Shown one piece after another: positions 33,940-48,300 of a stretch of DNA of 64,000 bases (its first letter is position 1; every line of letters starts with the position of its first letter). Below the pieces are notes generated by a model that saw only the letters and a list, made by a program, of their open reading frames with translations, searched no databases and was not told the origin of the DNA. The stretch is taken from positions 62,001-126,000 of the forward strand of contig DF240136.1 in the NCBI GenBank assembly GCA_000507305.1, read 5' to 3'. The stretch comes from Breviolum minutum Mf 1.05b.01. Its lineage: Eukaryota > Sar > Dinophyceae > Suessiales > Symbiodiniaceae. Made by a program: the position numbers and the translations under genes.

Positions 33940-35030
33940 TTATGCACCGAACTGTACAGGACGCCACTGGCTGCGCGTCATAATTCTGTCAGTGTTTAAC
34001 CATTTGGATGGGCAAGTATAATCTTCAGCCAAGCATCTCGAAATAGGCCTAGGGTGTCCGTTAGCAGGCAAACATGGACATTGTTCCGAGCATCTGCCAA
34101 CACAGTACGGTACGTCGGTACATGTGCAGTAGTACAGTACTATGATCTCAGCACTGCACATCGACATGTTTCATCGCATCTTGGGGCAAAAACCTCGGAG
34201 AAAAATGCGTTAACCAACACTTTGTTCATAGAAGAAACATCGCCCCCCACTTCAGAAATGGAAACCCCTGCCAGTTCTGGACACCGGCAACCATGGATTA
34301 TATATGTATCGGAAGCATCCAATGCAGCTCAGTGGCATTGCTGTTCCTGCTTGAACCTGCCCAAACTATATATAAAAAAGATACTAATACATGTTCAACA
34401 GAATGCCATAAGAGTGCACATTAGGCAACGGATCAACTGCGCAAACAGTCAACCATGAGCCATCATGAACACCCAAACAAGCATCCAACATCTCTCAAAC
34501 GGTAAAAATTCTGACATTGAAAATGGGCACCTCTCTTTCAACGATCGGACCACCCAGGCCATTGATAGTAGTAATGGTCCCAGGTACTGCCGCCTCCCAA
34601 CAGCGACACTTTGGAGTCATTCACCATTTTTCACTTGCGAAAACATCTAACATCAAGTGACATCATGTAGCATCCCGCAAATATCTTTCAGATGTTTGGC
34701 TGCTATTTGTATATAGATACTTACTTGAACATGTCATTGAAACCTTACTCTTCAATTTCTTCAATTCATTTGCAAAGCACCTGAATCTCCTCTGGGGGCT
34801 TGTCACCCCATGGTGAACCTGGATAGTAACCTTCAGATAGAAACTTCATCAAGGGACTCTTGAACCAACAAAAACACGATGGACATAGGCTTTGTCTCAG
34901 CAATTTTCATCACCTTGCTTCCTTCCACAAGTTTTCTTGCAACCAAGTGGCGATCCTTGTCTTTCAACGGTCGCACCGGCATTTCGAGTGGCTTCGAGTC
35001 GCACGTGCACAAGCGGGTTAAGAGTTGTTG
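33940..35030 (-). CDS. unassigned minus-strand exons between dynein and the FAM221-like gene
   Basis: Candidates are about 35000-34920 (KPLEMPVRPLKDKDRHLVAR), about 34860-34783 (LMKFLSEGYYPGSPWGDKPP, then a stop), about 34610-34505 (AVPGTITTINGLGGPIVERE) and about 34130-34000 (NNVHVCLLTDTLGLFRDAWL). They could be the divergent 3' end of the dynein gene (MPV is also the core of the usual MPVI motif there), 5' exons of the FAM221-like gene, or a small separate gene. No family recognised. Confidence 0.3.
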
Positions 35031-35241
35031 AAATTAGTCGTTTCTGAATCTGATCAGTTCAAAAGTTCAAAGTTTGATCTACAGTATCTTTATGTATCAT
35101 TGTATTGTGGATTCTTTCACTTTCTTCGTTCCAAATGATGTCAATTAATTAATCTCTTGAGGTGGGAAAGTTTCCAACGTTTCCAAGGTTTCCAACATTT
35201 CCATGACTGACACATAATTGGCGTCCAAACGGAAGGCAGAA

Positions 35242-38200
35242 CTGAGATTCCCACCTGGCACCTTCAATGAACAAACCGTGAATGTTTTGACCTTCCAGCA
35301 GCTTCAACAAAGCTGGTTGCAAAACGGGAAAAAACATCAAGAAATCTTTGCACATCATCGATCATCTTGTCTCGTCTCCCCTTCTGGAGTTTTGTATTTC
35401 TGGCCTTCCTCTGGGACATGTGCGCGGTCGGCAGATTCCACAGTCAAGACCTGCCAACGGCTGGAGTGGCGACAGTTTCACCATCGACGGTTTGTTTGGC
35501 CTCAGTATGGGTCACCATGTCATCCAAGGCCCACTGGTCTTTCTTGCTGTGTTGTCGCGTCACCTGCACAAGGCAACCACCACATAACATCACATAAACA
35601 TCATCGAATCATCCATGAATATCCATGATCCATCATGATCCATCTTCCACGAGTAGGCGTGTAGGTTGACATCTTCTGGAAAAACACACCTCTTGCCGGA
35701 TGGCTGTTAGGAAGCCCTGAGCATTCGTGAAGCCAGTGATCCAAAAGGATTTCCAATCCTCGCAGTCACGAAGGTCGGCATGCAAACAGATTCTGGGAGT
35801 TCTGGGCCATTCTGCCGTGCTGGAATGCCGTGGTGCTTCATCGAAAAAACACGATGGAATCACAAGTCACAACTCAAAGCTGGTTGCCATGACAGCGAGC
35901 TTGCCGCTCCTTTCGGCTATGCTCCAGCCACCAAATCAATTGGTTGTACCTGCAATGCTATAAAGCACAAAGCGAATCTTAAAGCTCTGTTCGTCAGGGC
36001 TGTTCAGCCAACCCCTAGTACCATGACAGCGTAATGACGAAATGTCAGGACCTGTTCCCAATCATGCAATACATGATAATTACGCAATAAATACGTGATA
36101 AATGATAAATAGACACATAAATCAGTATATCTATACGTCATCACAAGTATGCATGCATCCCTGCATCATGGAAACCGGAAACTGCCACCATCCCTGAGAG
36201 AACGATGAATGATCTCCATCTTTTCGAATCCACTTTGACATTTGTCCCTGCCTATCAGTCAACCCAGTGCACCAGCCACCAATTGAAGGTAACAACCATG
36301 AGATTTCAGCACCAGAAGCATCATGTGTCCACTTCTTTGGCACTCGCCCATCCTTAGGATCTCACTCATGGAAGCTCACGGGGAAAGTGCCAAAGTGCTA
36401 AAGTGTCAATGAAAATGGGGTTTCAGGGTTTTGCACCAGGAAAATATGGAGTTTACATCATCGATCTTGGTGCCTCTGCCTGGTTTTTTGAGGCTTTGGG
36501 GGAATTGTTCCACAAAGAAGTGCAGCATGAACACCTTGGAATCAACGGCACATCTATGTTGTATATCATATGTATGCTGCATCCAAGGATCGAAAACGCA
36601 GTTTGAATCCTCCAACAAATCCACTGTCATCACCACTGTGCCTTCAATCGCCATTATCAAATTGTCCAGACTGGTGCGTACAATGGAGATGATGTTCCTC
36701 AGCAACTGAGTGAGTGTTCTTGTTCCCCAAATTTGCTTGACACATCTTGGCGAATTCATCCAGAGTTGATTATGAATCATGTCATGTTGATTCACGTTAT
36801 GTTACATTTGAATTTGAAACCATTTGAATCACCCGTTTCTCCCAACGTTTTGTATAAATTAACTGGCATTTCTCCCAACAAATCGAATCGTCTCCGAGCT
36901 TCGACAGGCGCTGCAGCTCTTGGAAGAGGAAAATGTTTAATGGAGCTTTGAAGCCCCGTTCCTCAGAATCCAAAAATCTCAACGATTTTATAGAAACTAA
37001 TATGCAAAAACATGTCAAAACATTAAATGTGTCTGTTTATCTATCAAATAAATTCATTAAATCATTAAATGTGTTTCTGTTTATGTATCAAATATCATGA
37101 TTCTTTTCTATGATATATAAACACTAAATAAGCAAATACAATGATAGTACCAACTCTATGCTAGAGGATTCAACAAATCTGCGGTAACACAACTTCTCTC
37201 TTTGAAGTTTCTTCAAATACCAAGCGACATTGGTTCCTCTTTGACCATCTTTCTTGTGGATTTGTGCCCGGAAGACTTCTTCAACCAACTCTTGAGGCAT
37301 TTTATCCAATAGGTCCTGTGATTGCTCCTGCACCTGTTCGTCCACGGATTTGCCCACCTGCAAGCGAAAAACCGAAGGAACATTCACCCAAATCAAACAT
37401 GCAATGTTATGCAATGTTCACAAATTCGTCGCCAAGGACATTGCCAATGTAAGCAAAAGATCATGAAATTCGTTTGAAGAAATATCTAAAGAGCTCGAAA
37501 TTCAAAATCAAAGCAAGGCACGCTAGCACTGGAATCTTTGGGCTGTGTCTCAATAATGGTGGTCAACATCTCTGAGGCTTCCTTCAAGCGATAGGTGATA
37601 TCAGCATTTGGATGAAGTCCAAAGATCAACGGTGAATCCACTGCTGGTACGCATTCGATGTGTTGATGGAAGTTGCCCATGTCAAGGCCTCAAGGGGAAA
37701 TAAAAACCTAAGGCCCACAACCATCCCAACCAACATCAACCAATAGAACATATATGAAAATATTATGAAAATACTTGAAAATATATCGCAATAGTATCAC
37801 AACATGACATGTTTGTGCCACTTTTGCAAAACTTTCGAGGCATTATGCAGGAGTATCATATCTTATCCCTACTGCGCCTTTTGGGATCTCGTAGTTGTAA
37901 TCCGCACTGTACGTGTTGAAGGTGAATGATGGCCCAAACATCCCTTCGACCAACCACTTGGCAGCATATGTAATGAAAAGCTCACGGTCCAAGTCGTCAG
38001 TGATTCGACCTCCATATTGCACTTCGGCCACCATGTACTGAATCGTATTCCAGGAAAGTTGCAAGCCCACCATAATCGTTGAAGACATATGTTTCTCCAA
38101 AAACAGCAAGGAAGCATCCAAATCTGAGTTGTTAAACTCATATGGGACGCACCAACCAATCGCACCAAACTTCCGTCTTTCTTGAACAATACTGTGGAGA

Positions 38201-39345
38201 AAGGAGATGGCATAGAGAAGTGCTCGCCATTTCTCATGGTCCACCTGAATCTCCAATCTAAAAAAATATCTCCGCAACACCATAGCGAACGCAAATTCAA
38301 CTGGAACTTTAGAATGCACAGACATATGTAGTGTGAGTCTTATTGGAAAACACATCAAAGACAAAGCGTCCTGCATGTTCATGAAGATTGATATATATAT
38401 ATATATATTTAAATATAAATCAATATCAAAACACATACATTGTATGAACATATAATTTGACAACGCATCCCCACAATAAACTATTATCATTTTGTATACT
38501 TGTATTCACGAATGGGCCTTGTCCAAGGTTTCTTGGGTGATCATGGTGGTATAGGTCCGATGTAGTGAAGCCTTCAAACCAGCAGGTGGCTCCTGAGTCA
38601 CCTTGATGCATAGATGAAGCCTTGGGCGGAAAATTCATCCACGAAACTGTTGGTTTTTGTATGTTTTTTTAAATTTTGTTTCTTGGAGTGAAACATATAT
38701 AGTGAAACAACGAACGACGGCATGGCTGCAAGAAAGAAGCAGGCCGATGGGGAAACGACTGGTGATCTCGCAAGTGATCCATAGCCGATAATCCTTGCAT
38801 CAATTTTCGGAGCCATGTCTATTGCCAGGAAGTGAAAAATACAATACCCTCCTTCAAAAAAGACGTCAACAAAAATTAAAACATCAAAAAATCAAACATG
38901 TGTTATGATGTTATATGTCATGATATTTTGTTGATCTCTACGAGTTTTACTCCAAGGATCTTGATGGATCTCAGGTGTTTTGATCAAGGTCTCCTCACAG
39001 GGCACGGCAGTTTCGATTGGTGGTAACCGACAATGCCAGGTCCATCACTATACCTTGTCAATACTTGTTGAACACTTGAGCAGTCTTCAGCTGTGAACCC
39101 AAGGGTTGTGTGTTGTAAAATTCCCCACCAAGGTGGTGTCCTCCACTTCATTCATGTAATCAATGCCCAGGTGACAGTTTTGTAAGATCAACCAGCCACC
39201 AGTGATGAATGCCGCATGGTTCTTGTCACGTGCAACTTTCTCTTGACCTTCGCCCATCGAGACCTGTGAGACTGTCTGTGTCAACGCGTCTCGGGACACT
39301 TTCAACTTTCCGAATGTCCTTTCTCCCCGAAACTTCATGCCCTGG
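35242..39345 (-). CDS. dynein block: end of AAA6 and C-terminal domain
   Basis: Exons at about 39345-39110 (VSQVSMGEGQEKVARDKN, GGWLILQNCHLGIDYMNEVE), 38793 to about 38735 (DYRLWITCEITSRFPIGLL), 38601-38518 (84 nt, EPPAGLKASLHRTYTTMI), 38244 to about 37860 (KWRALLYAISFLHSIVQERR ... YEFNNSDLDASL ... EVQYGGRITDDLDREL), about 37690-37530 (SPLIFGLHPNADITYRL ... TIIETQPKDSS), about 37358-37195 (DLLDKMPQELVEEV), about 36690-36590 (SLDNLIMAIEGTVVMTVDLL), about 36350-36215 (RVPKKWTHDASGAEISWLLP), about 35767-35692 (FWITGFTNAQGFLTAIRQEV), 35563 to about 35500 (WALDDMVTHTE) and about 35300-35242 (NIHGLFIEGARWE). The final CPxYKT and closing motifs were not found. Confidence 0.88.
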
Positions 39346-42300
39346 AGACTCTTCCGAGCATGCAGCATGCAGAAAACCCTTTTCATCTACAGCCTTTTCT
39401 CATCTATTTCCATCCCCCAGCTCTCTGCGACCTTGTCTGTGGGAAACTTCTTCTTTTTCTTGGCCTTGGTTCAGTGGCAAGGATATATGTATATATTTGT
39501 TTCACATGCATCGTTTTCTGCTTAACAGCAAATTGCCAATGCTGAAGAGTGGCCAGTTCATCAATCATGTTGGTAGGATCAGTTCCAGCCTGAAATCTTG
39601 TCAACCAAAACACATGACAAGAGCATCGTAGGCATGTGCCAAGTGGATATGTGGGAAACACATGCATCATGCAAGCACTTTTCAACTCTTCACATCGAAA
39701 CAGGCTTCATTGAGTCGTTTTTCGGATCTGACAATCTAAGGATTTGACTGAAAGTAAATACAGAACTGGTTTTCGAGCAGCTGACTCCTCACAAACGTGT
39801 CACATGTGTGACATGTGTGACTGATGCCGGCATTGCCAGATATTGCCATCTTTGCTGTTTGGACTCAAAGGCTATGCGACCTGGAAAACTTCGAAGATGG
39901 TGTCTGTGATTGGAGCTGTGAATTTGGATCCCAATTGTTGGTCGATGAACTGAGCCTCAGAAAATCTATGTTGACATAGTGCGACATCCATGTGATAATT
40001 GTCTCACCGGTCTCACTCGCTTAAGCCACTGACGCAGGCAATGCCAACCCTGTCCTGTGCAAGGCGTTTCCCACTGAAATCTGGGAAGCAACTCGAGAAG
40101 CCGATGATCGATGGTTGTCTTGGTACAAATATGGGAAGAAAAAATGAGAAAAATCATAAAGTCATAAAGCATAAACACATTCATATCACATTCATCCATA
40201 TCATTCCATATCCAGCCTTGTCCAATCAACCCTCCGAACCCAATTCAGCACCTCCCGCAAAGATCGAACAAGAACCAGCCGGAGGAATGGTCCTTGGCAC
40301 TCGCCAGCAGTGTGTGTCAAATTTGTAATCGCTGCAGTGCAGCTAAAATTCACAAAATCCCTACTATTGCCTCATCTGGTCATCTCACTTTTGCACATTA
40401 TCATAATCGTCTAAGTCTTCTCGTGCATGATGTGAGGCGCTGACCAATGCTTCGTTGCACCACAATTCCTCATTATTCATTGTTAAAACATGGCCAAAAA
40501 AACGGAGCTCATGGTGGCCCCACATGAGCACAGAACAAAGTTGAAAAGATCATTCGGGTCATGATGTGCCGTCGACATCCAAGAATGCAAGCCCAGAGTC
40601 TATCTTCAAACTCTGGCACTGGGCAATTCTCCTCCGTTTTGTCTCCGAGAGAATCAGGTTGCATCGGATGCACCGCAAATAGATGCAGCACGAACATTTC
40701 TTGAAAGAGGAGACAAACAGAAAACGATCAACTGTTTATTCCATCCCTCACGTTTGATCATCCCATCCAGCTGGAAGCTTCAGTGGAAATGACAGGAATC
40801 AGTCCGGCTCGCTCTCATCGAACCACTTGCGCCAACCAACGTCGTTCCTGACAGGTACTCGCATGTCTGAATAGAAGTCTTACACTGTTGGGTTGCTCAG
40901 TCTGGTGGACGCATGTTTTCGCCAAAAGCAGTGTGAACACATCACCAGTCGAGTCCAGTTATTGTCAACAAAAACGAATCTGGGAAGCAATTGGCAATAA
41001 AGATCAATCACGTGAATCACGTCTTTGTTTTTTTTCCCATGTCGCCTCTGCAAATGATCTGTAAGATCCTGGAACACGCGAATCTGTTCCCGACCTTAGG
41101 ACTTCGAACTGTGCAACTGACAGGAAAGGTGACGGGTGAGTGGCATCCAAGTCACCAAAGCTGTGTCGTGTCAGTTGGATTGCATTCAGCCAGACCTGGC
41201 CGTATTGCCAGCCACATTTTTTTTGCACCTGTTTTTTTTTTGGCATCTTCTCAGATCTAGAGTGCCTCTAGATGAATGATGATGAATGGAATTGGGCAAT
41301 CAGGATGAAATGAAAATAAAGGATAATGGTATGAATATATATGAAATGCCAGTTCAATCCCATCCCTTCCGACTTCCAAGCCTTTTCGCTCATCCATTTG
41401 CTGAAAGGGCAACTCCTTTCCACATTTTTGTCCAAAGAACCACCCGCCTGCCAGAAGGGATCGAAAGTATGCAGAATCAAAGGCGCCAATCACCAGCATG
41501 AAAGATGTCTCGAGAGAAAAGGTTCAGATCCAAATGGCCTTCAAGAAAATCATCACATCCTCACTGGTCCTTAGACTGAAGTCTCTTACAGATAGGTTTC
41601 GAGAAAGTGCTGATTCTCATTCACAATTCACATATTATACTATCATATGCTCACATATTCAATCATATTCACTTCATGATTCCACAATTCAAATGACAAT
41701 TCGGTGATGTGGGAAATGTGCCGATGATGCAAAATGCTGCAGGTGAAACCACGTCGGAGGCAAGACATGGATGACATGGAAAATCGGCTCAGGATAGGGC
41801 AGGTCACCATTGACCACAGAAATCTTCAGAGCAACCATGAGCCTCGGATGGAATCCCAACCATATGGCTGCATAGCTCAGGAAACACATCATTTTTTCAA
41901 GCCCTGTGCTTAAACATCATCTTGTCTCTTTCAAAAAGACCACGATTCATGTAGCGGTAGACCTCAGGGAAAACACTTGAAGTACACATATCAAGCTGAA
42001 AACTATGAAATGGAAAGAGCTAGCAACAAGAACTTAAAGCAGCTTTTGTTCCTTGCCTCTTGGTTTCTCCCAGAAGGTAAAACATCTATTTCTTTCAAAC
42101 CACATCTGGTAACAGCCACGACCTGATAGGTCAAGAAGTCGATGATCTTGTCAACACGTTTGGACCTCTGTGGAAACATGTGGCACCACGGTGCCATGAT
42201 ATGCAAAGGATGCCTTCAACGTTTGTGGGTAAGCTGGCACCCACTTAGTCGCTAGGTGTCCACACGTTGGTTGGACTTTTTCGGAATTCCTGACCGAGTA

Positions 42301-45300
42301 ATCAAACCTGAGGAAATCAATGGAAAGCGATTTCCAACTGTCAACAACACTTGTTGTACCACGCTTCCAGCCAAATACCACTACTTTGACTTTACACGCA
42401 ACAAACAGAAGGCTTCAGTATTGGCATTGATCATTTTATCAATCTTTTTCTGGATCATGTCCGCACATCCCTAAACCTCGCTTTTTGCACTTATCTATTG
42501 CTACTATTCAACTGATGTCTGCACTCAGATCCGGACTGCTCCAAGAATTGGTTCAAGGAACAACTGTACATCCAACCACTGGGCCTGTCGATTCCAGTCG
42601 ATTTCATGCGCCACGATGAATTTCCATAGCTACGGTGACTTTCTTCCTCCACATTTCTTCTCAGCTGGGCACTGTAAGGTGATTGGATTGGTGACCAGAA
42701 CCATGTCCGTCCTGAAGATTTGGAAAGGACATTTGGGGCGCTCAAAAATGACAACACTGAGATCCCAACATATTGAAATACCTTGGTGGCAGTGTGCCAG
42801 GCCAAGTCAATTCTTGCTGATTTGCATTAGCCGTTAGTACGACTAATGCATTGGTTCTTGTTCGCCTTTGTATCCCCTCAACTCTCCTTTGGTGCTCGCC
42901 ACGCGGCCCCCCCAAAAAAAATCTCAAGGGAGCAGCAGGATGATTCTGACAATGACTGGGCCAAATCAGTTCCTGCTATTTGTCCCATGCGATGCTAGTC
43001 CTTTACCTAAATGATATGGTTTTCAACTATCCATTCACTGCAGCGGAACAACACGCCGGACCAGCTTTCGATGCAAAATGCCATTGCACCGAATAAGATC
43101 TGATCATAGAAGAATTATCAGGGCTGGCATTGTACAAACACATCCATGCTTGGTGGAAATACGTCAACTGCATCATGGAGAATTGGAGACTGATCTTCAA
43201 TCCAGGCTGCATCAAACTTCCTCTTGTGGCCACTGATCGGAACCTAAGAACAAGGATATGCGGATATGCGCTACGATCCTGACCCTCAGATCAGGTGATA
43301 AATTTACATCCCAAGATGTAGGCTGCTCCCTCTTTTCGTCAATCTCCACAGTCCTGCATGCATCTTCGAAAGTTAATCGTTGCCAAAGTTTATCTCAAAC
43401 GTATGGACAACTTTGGCACAGTTCATGAAACCCAAATCTTTGGCACCTCTGCCGAGCTTCATCTAGCTTTCCTTCAACCTGGGGATGCAGTTAGATCAGT
43501 TAGATATGTTAGATGCTGGTAATGTTGCATAGATGTGCATAGTATCCGAGTGGATAAAACCTGGCCTCTTTTGCCTTGGCTTTGGTGTTTGCAAGCACAT
43601 CGATGAGCTCTTGATCGTCCTACCACTGAAGGACAGTCATAGTGAGTAAATGCTAGCGTGGATTTCTCAGCGCTGAGTAATTCATTGAAGTGATTGACAG
43701 CTATCGACAGGAAATGCATCATGTTACTCTCATCTTCAATCCTTTCACAACTGGACTGCAAATACTGAAAGAGGTCCATATCATTTCAACAATATGAAGA
43801 TGTATCAAGTGATATTTTGTCAACGCAAGTTTTCATGTGAAAAATCATGAAACATCTCCAAGCTCAAGGTTGCTTGGATTTTTTAGCGTCCAGCAAGTTG
43901 CCCTTGGAGCTGGAGAGTCGTTCCTGAATGGCACATCACCATGTCTCTCTGTTTGATCTCAAAGCTGCTTCACCGCTTCGCTTTCCCCTGAGGCTCACAC
44001 CAACAGGATCTGCCCTAACCTGTTGCAGTTTCAGGATGTTTCAAGTCACCACAATCATTCTTCAGCCCATATCACTAGAAATATGCAGACCATTTTGTCC
44101 CACAACTTTCCCTCCATAATCCTCTGTACTCCGCCGGCGTGGTGGATTTTCCAAGATCGATTCGGTGTCACATCAAACAGTAAACTTACTCCGAGATCAT
44201 GGCGCTTGTAGGGCTTTGGTGTTGTTGGTTGCGTCTTCCTTTGCAAGCGTCAAGTAAGCATTGGCCAATTCAGGATAGCAAGCCATAAACATCACAAATC
44301 TAATGCAGTTCAAACTCCAGCTACAAATCAAGACTTAGGATCATGAACACTAACAAATGCAAATTTTCTGGGACAGTCACACATCAAACACCTACTAAAA
44401 CTTTAACGCAGAAACAGTTGGCATTTGGCAATATACTTTGATGAATTAGAAACCAACAATATCAAAACCGTGCCAATTTGTTGCCTTATCAGTCAACTTT
44501 CGGAAAACTCTCGATTGATCAATGAAGATTGATCTTCTGAATCTTCTGCAAGCACTAGCAAGATTGCCAAGTACGGTCCTTCAGTGCAACGAGCATCTCC
44601 TCCAAGGCTTTCTGTTCCATATTCAAGACTCGCCCTAGCCTTCCAATCACTTGAGACTTTTTGTGCCAGTTAACTGAGCTTACTAAATCTTGTTCAAATC
44701 CTTTCCCAACATAGCTCCACAAAACACCAAGGTCGCGGCAATTGTTGTTCTAAACCTGTGGCTCTGAGCTTTCAGAATGGTATGATTGGATTGTCAAGGT
44801 GAACATTAGTTCGACACACCCACCTCGCAACGTCACGGTGAAGTCAATAACCTTGGCACTACAAATTTCCCCAACCCAAGTGTGATATCCATACATCATA
44901 CTACATATCCATCCACATTCCACCAGCCCAAACATCTGAGCACAATCCTATCAGTTGAATCTCTCCTTCTGTGCTCCTAACGGTTGTCTTGGCAGAAAGC
45001 TCAGGACTGAAATGGGGATTCGGCAACCTTCACAACTCAAACCACCGGTAGAGATCATACGAGAAAAACCATGCAGAGAGAGAACGAAGTAGTTGCTCGT
45101 TGACATACTATTTTTGATCATTAACTACTGCAGGCTTCTTTCCATGCCCTGCGGCTTTCTTGCGCCATGGTTGAAAACGCTCCTTTTTGACTGAGAAACA
45201 TTGTATTCGCTTCTGCGTCCAAGACTTGACGCACACCGCCCTGGAGACTTGAAAGTGACATTTGTGATTCTCACTCATGCCATGGGTGTTTCCCACCAGT

Positions 45301-48300
45301 GGCGGTGATCTGCCGCCAGTGGTGATCTGCCACCGTCGTGTATTTGTTACCTAGCTGGAGCAGAAGGAGCCGAGAAAAAACACTTTCTTTTGGTGGCCCT
45401 CAAGGCCAAACGAAACAACACACGTGGCCTGCAGTCTAAGCCACCAAGGAGGGAGGCGAGTCGTAGTGCATTGTGGTGCCACCGTTTCTTCACACCGACC
45501 CACAAACACGAGGGCAGGATAGGGCCAGGGAGCGAGGTGAAGTGCCAAACGATCGCACTTCATGCCTTGAACCAGCCACGCTTAATGTAGTTGTGGCCAG
45601 ATAGCTGCACGCCGAGCATCTGTGCACATGATATGAAAGGCGGTCAAAACCTCTAGTACACTGAAAGGACATTAAGGGTTGGGTATCGTTTTTTCTTGCG
45701 GACCCTATCGTTCTTGAGGGTTTGGACTAAATTGATGATCCCAATGTGAAACTAAGGTTCTTTGGTCATGGTATGTTAGGGTAGCGGTCGAATCCTTTTG
45801 AGAATAGCTTCTACGAAAATAACTTATGTAATACCTCCTATTACGTAGGTTTTGAAAGTTGCTCATATGGGCTCCGGCCGTCGGCGAAGGTTTCTCCTTC
45901 AGGCTGGCGCCTTGGATGAATACCGGTTTATCTCTTATCGAGGACTAGGTGGATCACCAGGTGTGGGAGGTGATCCTTCAGGTCTAGATGGACCACCAGG
46001 TCCTCCAGGGACCGGAGGATTACTGGAAGTTGCATGAGCGCATCCTCCAGCATGAGGGATTGGGCATAAGTTATCCTGTTCTGAAACAGCCATGGCATTG
46101 CAACCACACGTTGTCGGACAAAAAAAGGCCATGTTTTTGAAACCCCAATCGAAGAGAGCACTCCATTCGAAGCAATCACCCCATGGAATGCTTCGACTAT
46201 TCAGGTAGCCTTTGAAATCACAGCCATTTTCCCACATGGCATTTGCCACAACTTGAGCTATCTGTTGATTTTGATGTTCCGGACCTGTTGCATTGGCAAA
46301 TCGATGAAGATCACTGACCCAAGAAACCCAAGGAGTAAAGTTTCGAAGTTCTTCTGCGGTCTTCTCATCGCAAGTCCCTTCTGTGATCTTCTGATTGTAT
46401 TTCTGCGAAGTTCGACACTGGTCAACCGGGCAGCCTTGTAAATACATGAACCTCGACTTTCACCCGCACTTTTGGCTGGTTTTTGTGCCCCTGTGGTGTG
46501 CCTTTGTTTTTGCGCATGTACATTGTATGATGCTATATTATGTTCTTTCCCGTTTTGTTTTCTCCGAATCAACTAGACCAGTTCACATCCTTCAAAGTAC
46601 ACCTATCTACACCTGCCAAAAAAATATTCTGGAAAGGCATTGAAATGTATTATTAGTCTTTGGTCTAATGAGAATTTCACGCCACAGTGCTCACAATGTA
46701 AATATATTTATATACACATACAATTCTCAGAATAATCACAATGATCTAAGTGCCATCAAGAAACTCTCCTCCAGGGTCGGAACAACCGCAGGTATCTGAG
46801 CACAACAAACGTGTAAGGAAACCTTTACCACCATCAATACCTCGACTAGGCATATCAGTCACTGAACGACAAAAAGGTTTGGCATCTTCACAGCTCTTGA
46901 TACTCCAATCTCCCAACACATCACGAAGATAATTCAGCATGATCTCATTGACTGCCAAATCCTCACATTTGGGATTTCCAGCGCTGATCTGATGTTCCAA
47001 TCCCAGAAAGGTCAAATGATCCAATGTGAAGGTATCTTCAACCCATACAGCATATTCCTCATATGGCCCTGGGGTAAATTTGCCAGCTTGATCTATAGCA
47101 TCTGTTTTTCCATATGCCCTCGCTGTGCTGCCATTGGTTGGAGCCAACATGGTAATACCACGAGTGTCCATGGCCCAAATGAAATTCAATTTTCCTCCAC
47201 ACATCGCTTCACTGACTTGGTAAAGTTGATCGCCCATAGGTAACAGCAAATCCAATAATACCCACAGTGACAAAAGCAGAACTGCCAAACACATGAAAAC
47301 AGATTTCACATCACTTCCTTGAAAACGTTTGTACGCAGGTACTTGTAAGGGCTCTAAATAATGTACCAAGTCTTTTCCTGCGGAGCTTGCGAGGGCTGCA
47401 AAAATGTAGTTGTCAACATCCAGGATGATACCTAGAGATACGGCATTCAGGATGAGCTCCGTCACATTTAGGGTATTAACCAAAAAATAAGATCCCACGT
47501 AGACCAGTGCTGCAGCTGCAATCAACCTGTAAATCACCAAGATGTAGCTCAAGAACTTTCGTGCTGTCGATACAGTGATTAATTTGAAGTGCATGATCTG
47601 TGTGAAAGGATTCTGTCGAGATTCAATTTGACTCGGTCCACTCTGTATGGCAAGTATTCCACGATGCAAGGCTAATGCTTCACCAATTTCCTTTGCGACC
47701 ATCATGTACCAGCAAAGTAATGCCACAATACCTCAGTGAAGCTACTTTGTAGGGAAAAAAAAGGGAATCAAGTGCCACACATATTCCCAAAAACATGTAT
47801 ACTACATGTAGGATTAAATACAAAACATATCAAGACATATGAGTACGTGGTGTCTGTCAAGCGAATCAATCTATTCAAAGCAGAAAGGATGAATCTTATC
47901 GAATCTTGGTTCTTTGGTATCTTTGCCTAGGCTCAGTCTGAGAGCACCCTTCAGCTGCCACGATATGTTACGATACGTATCGTAAACCAAAACTTTGCAT
48001 CATTGCGATGCATTGCGATTCACGACAAATTGCGGCTCCTCATGATTTTCTGGTATCTTTCCATATCTTTCCACTCAGCCGAGACACACAAGGTCTGTCC
48101 ATTAAAGAATGCCCAAATGCCTTGTACATCGAGTCTCAGATACTGCTTGATCTCCTCGAAGAGAGACATCTGAATTCCAGAGAGGTGTAAAGATTTATCT
48201 CCACCACACACCCGCTCCCCCAGAGACAGTCCGACAACAGGATCATATTGACTCAATGCATGAGCTGAAGAGCGCCTCCATCGCAAGGCATCTGACACCG

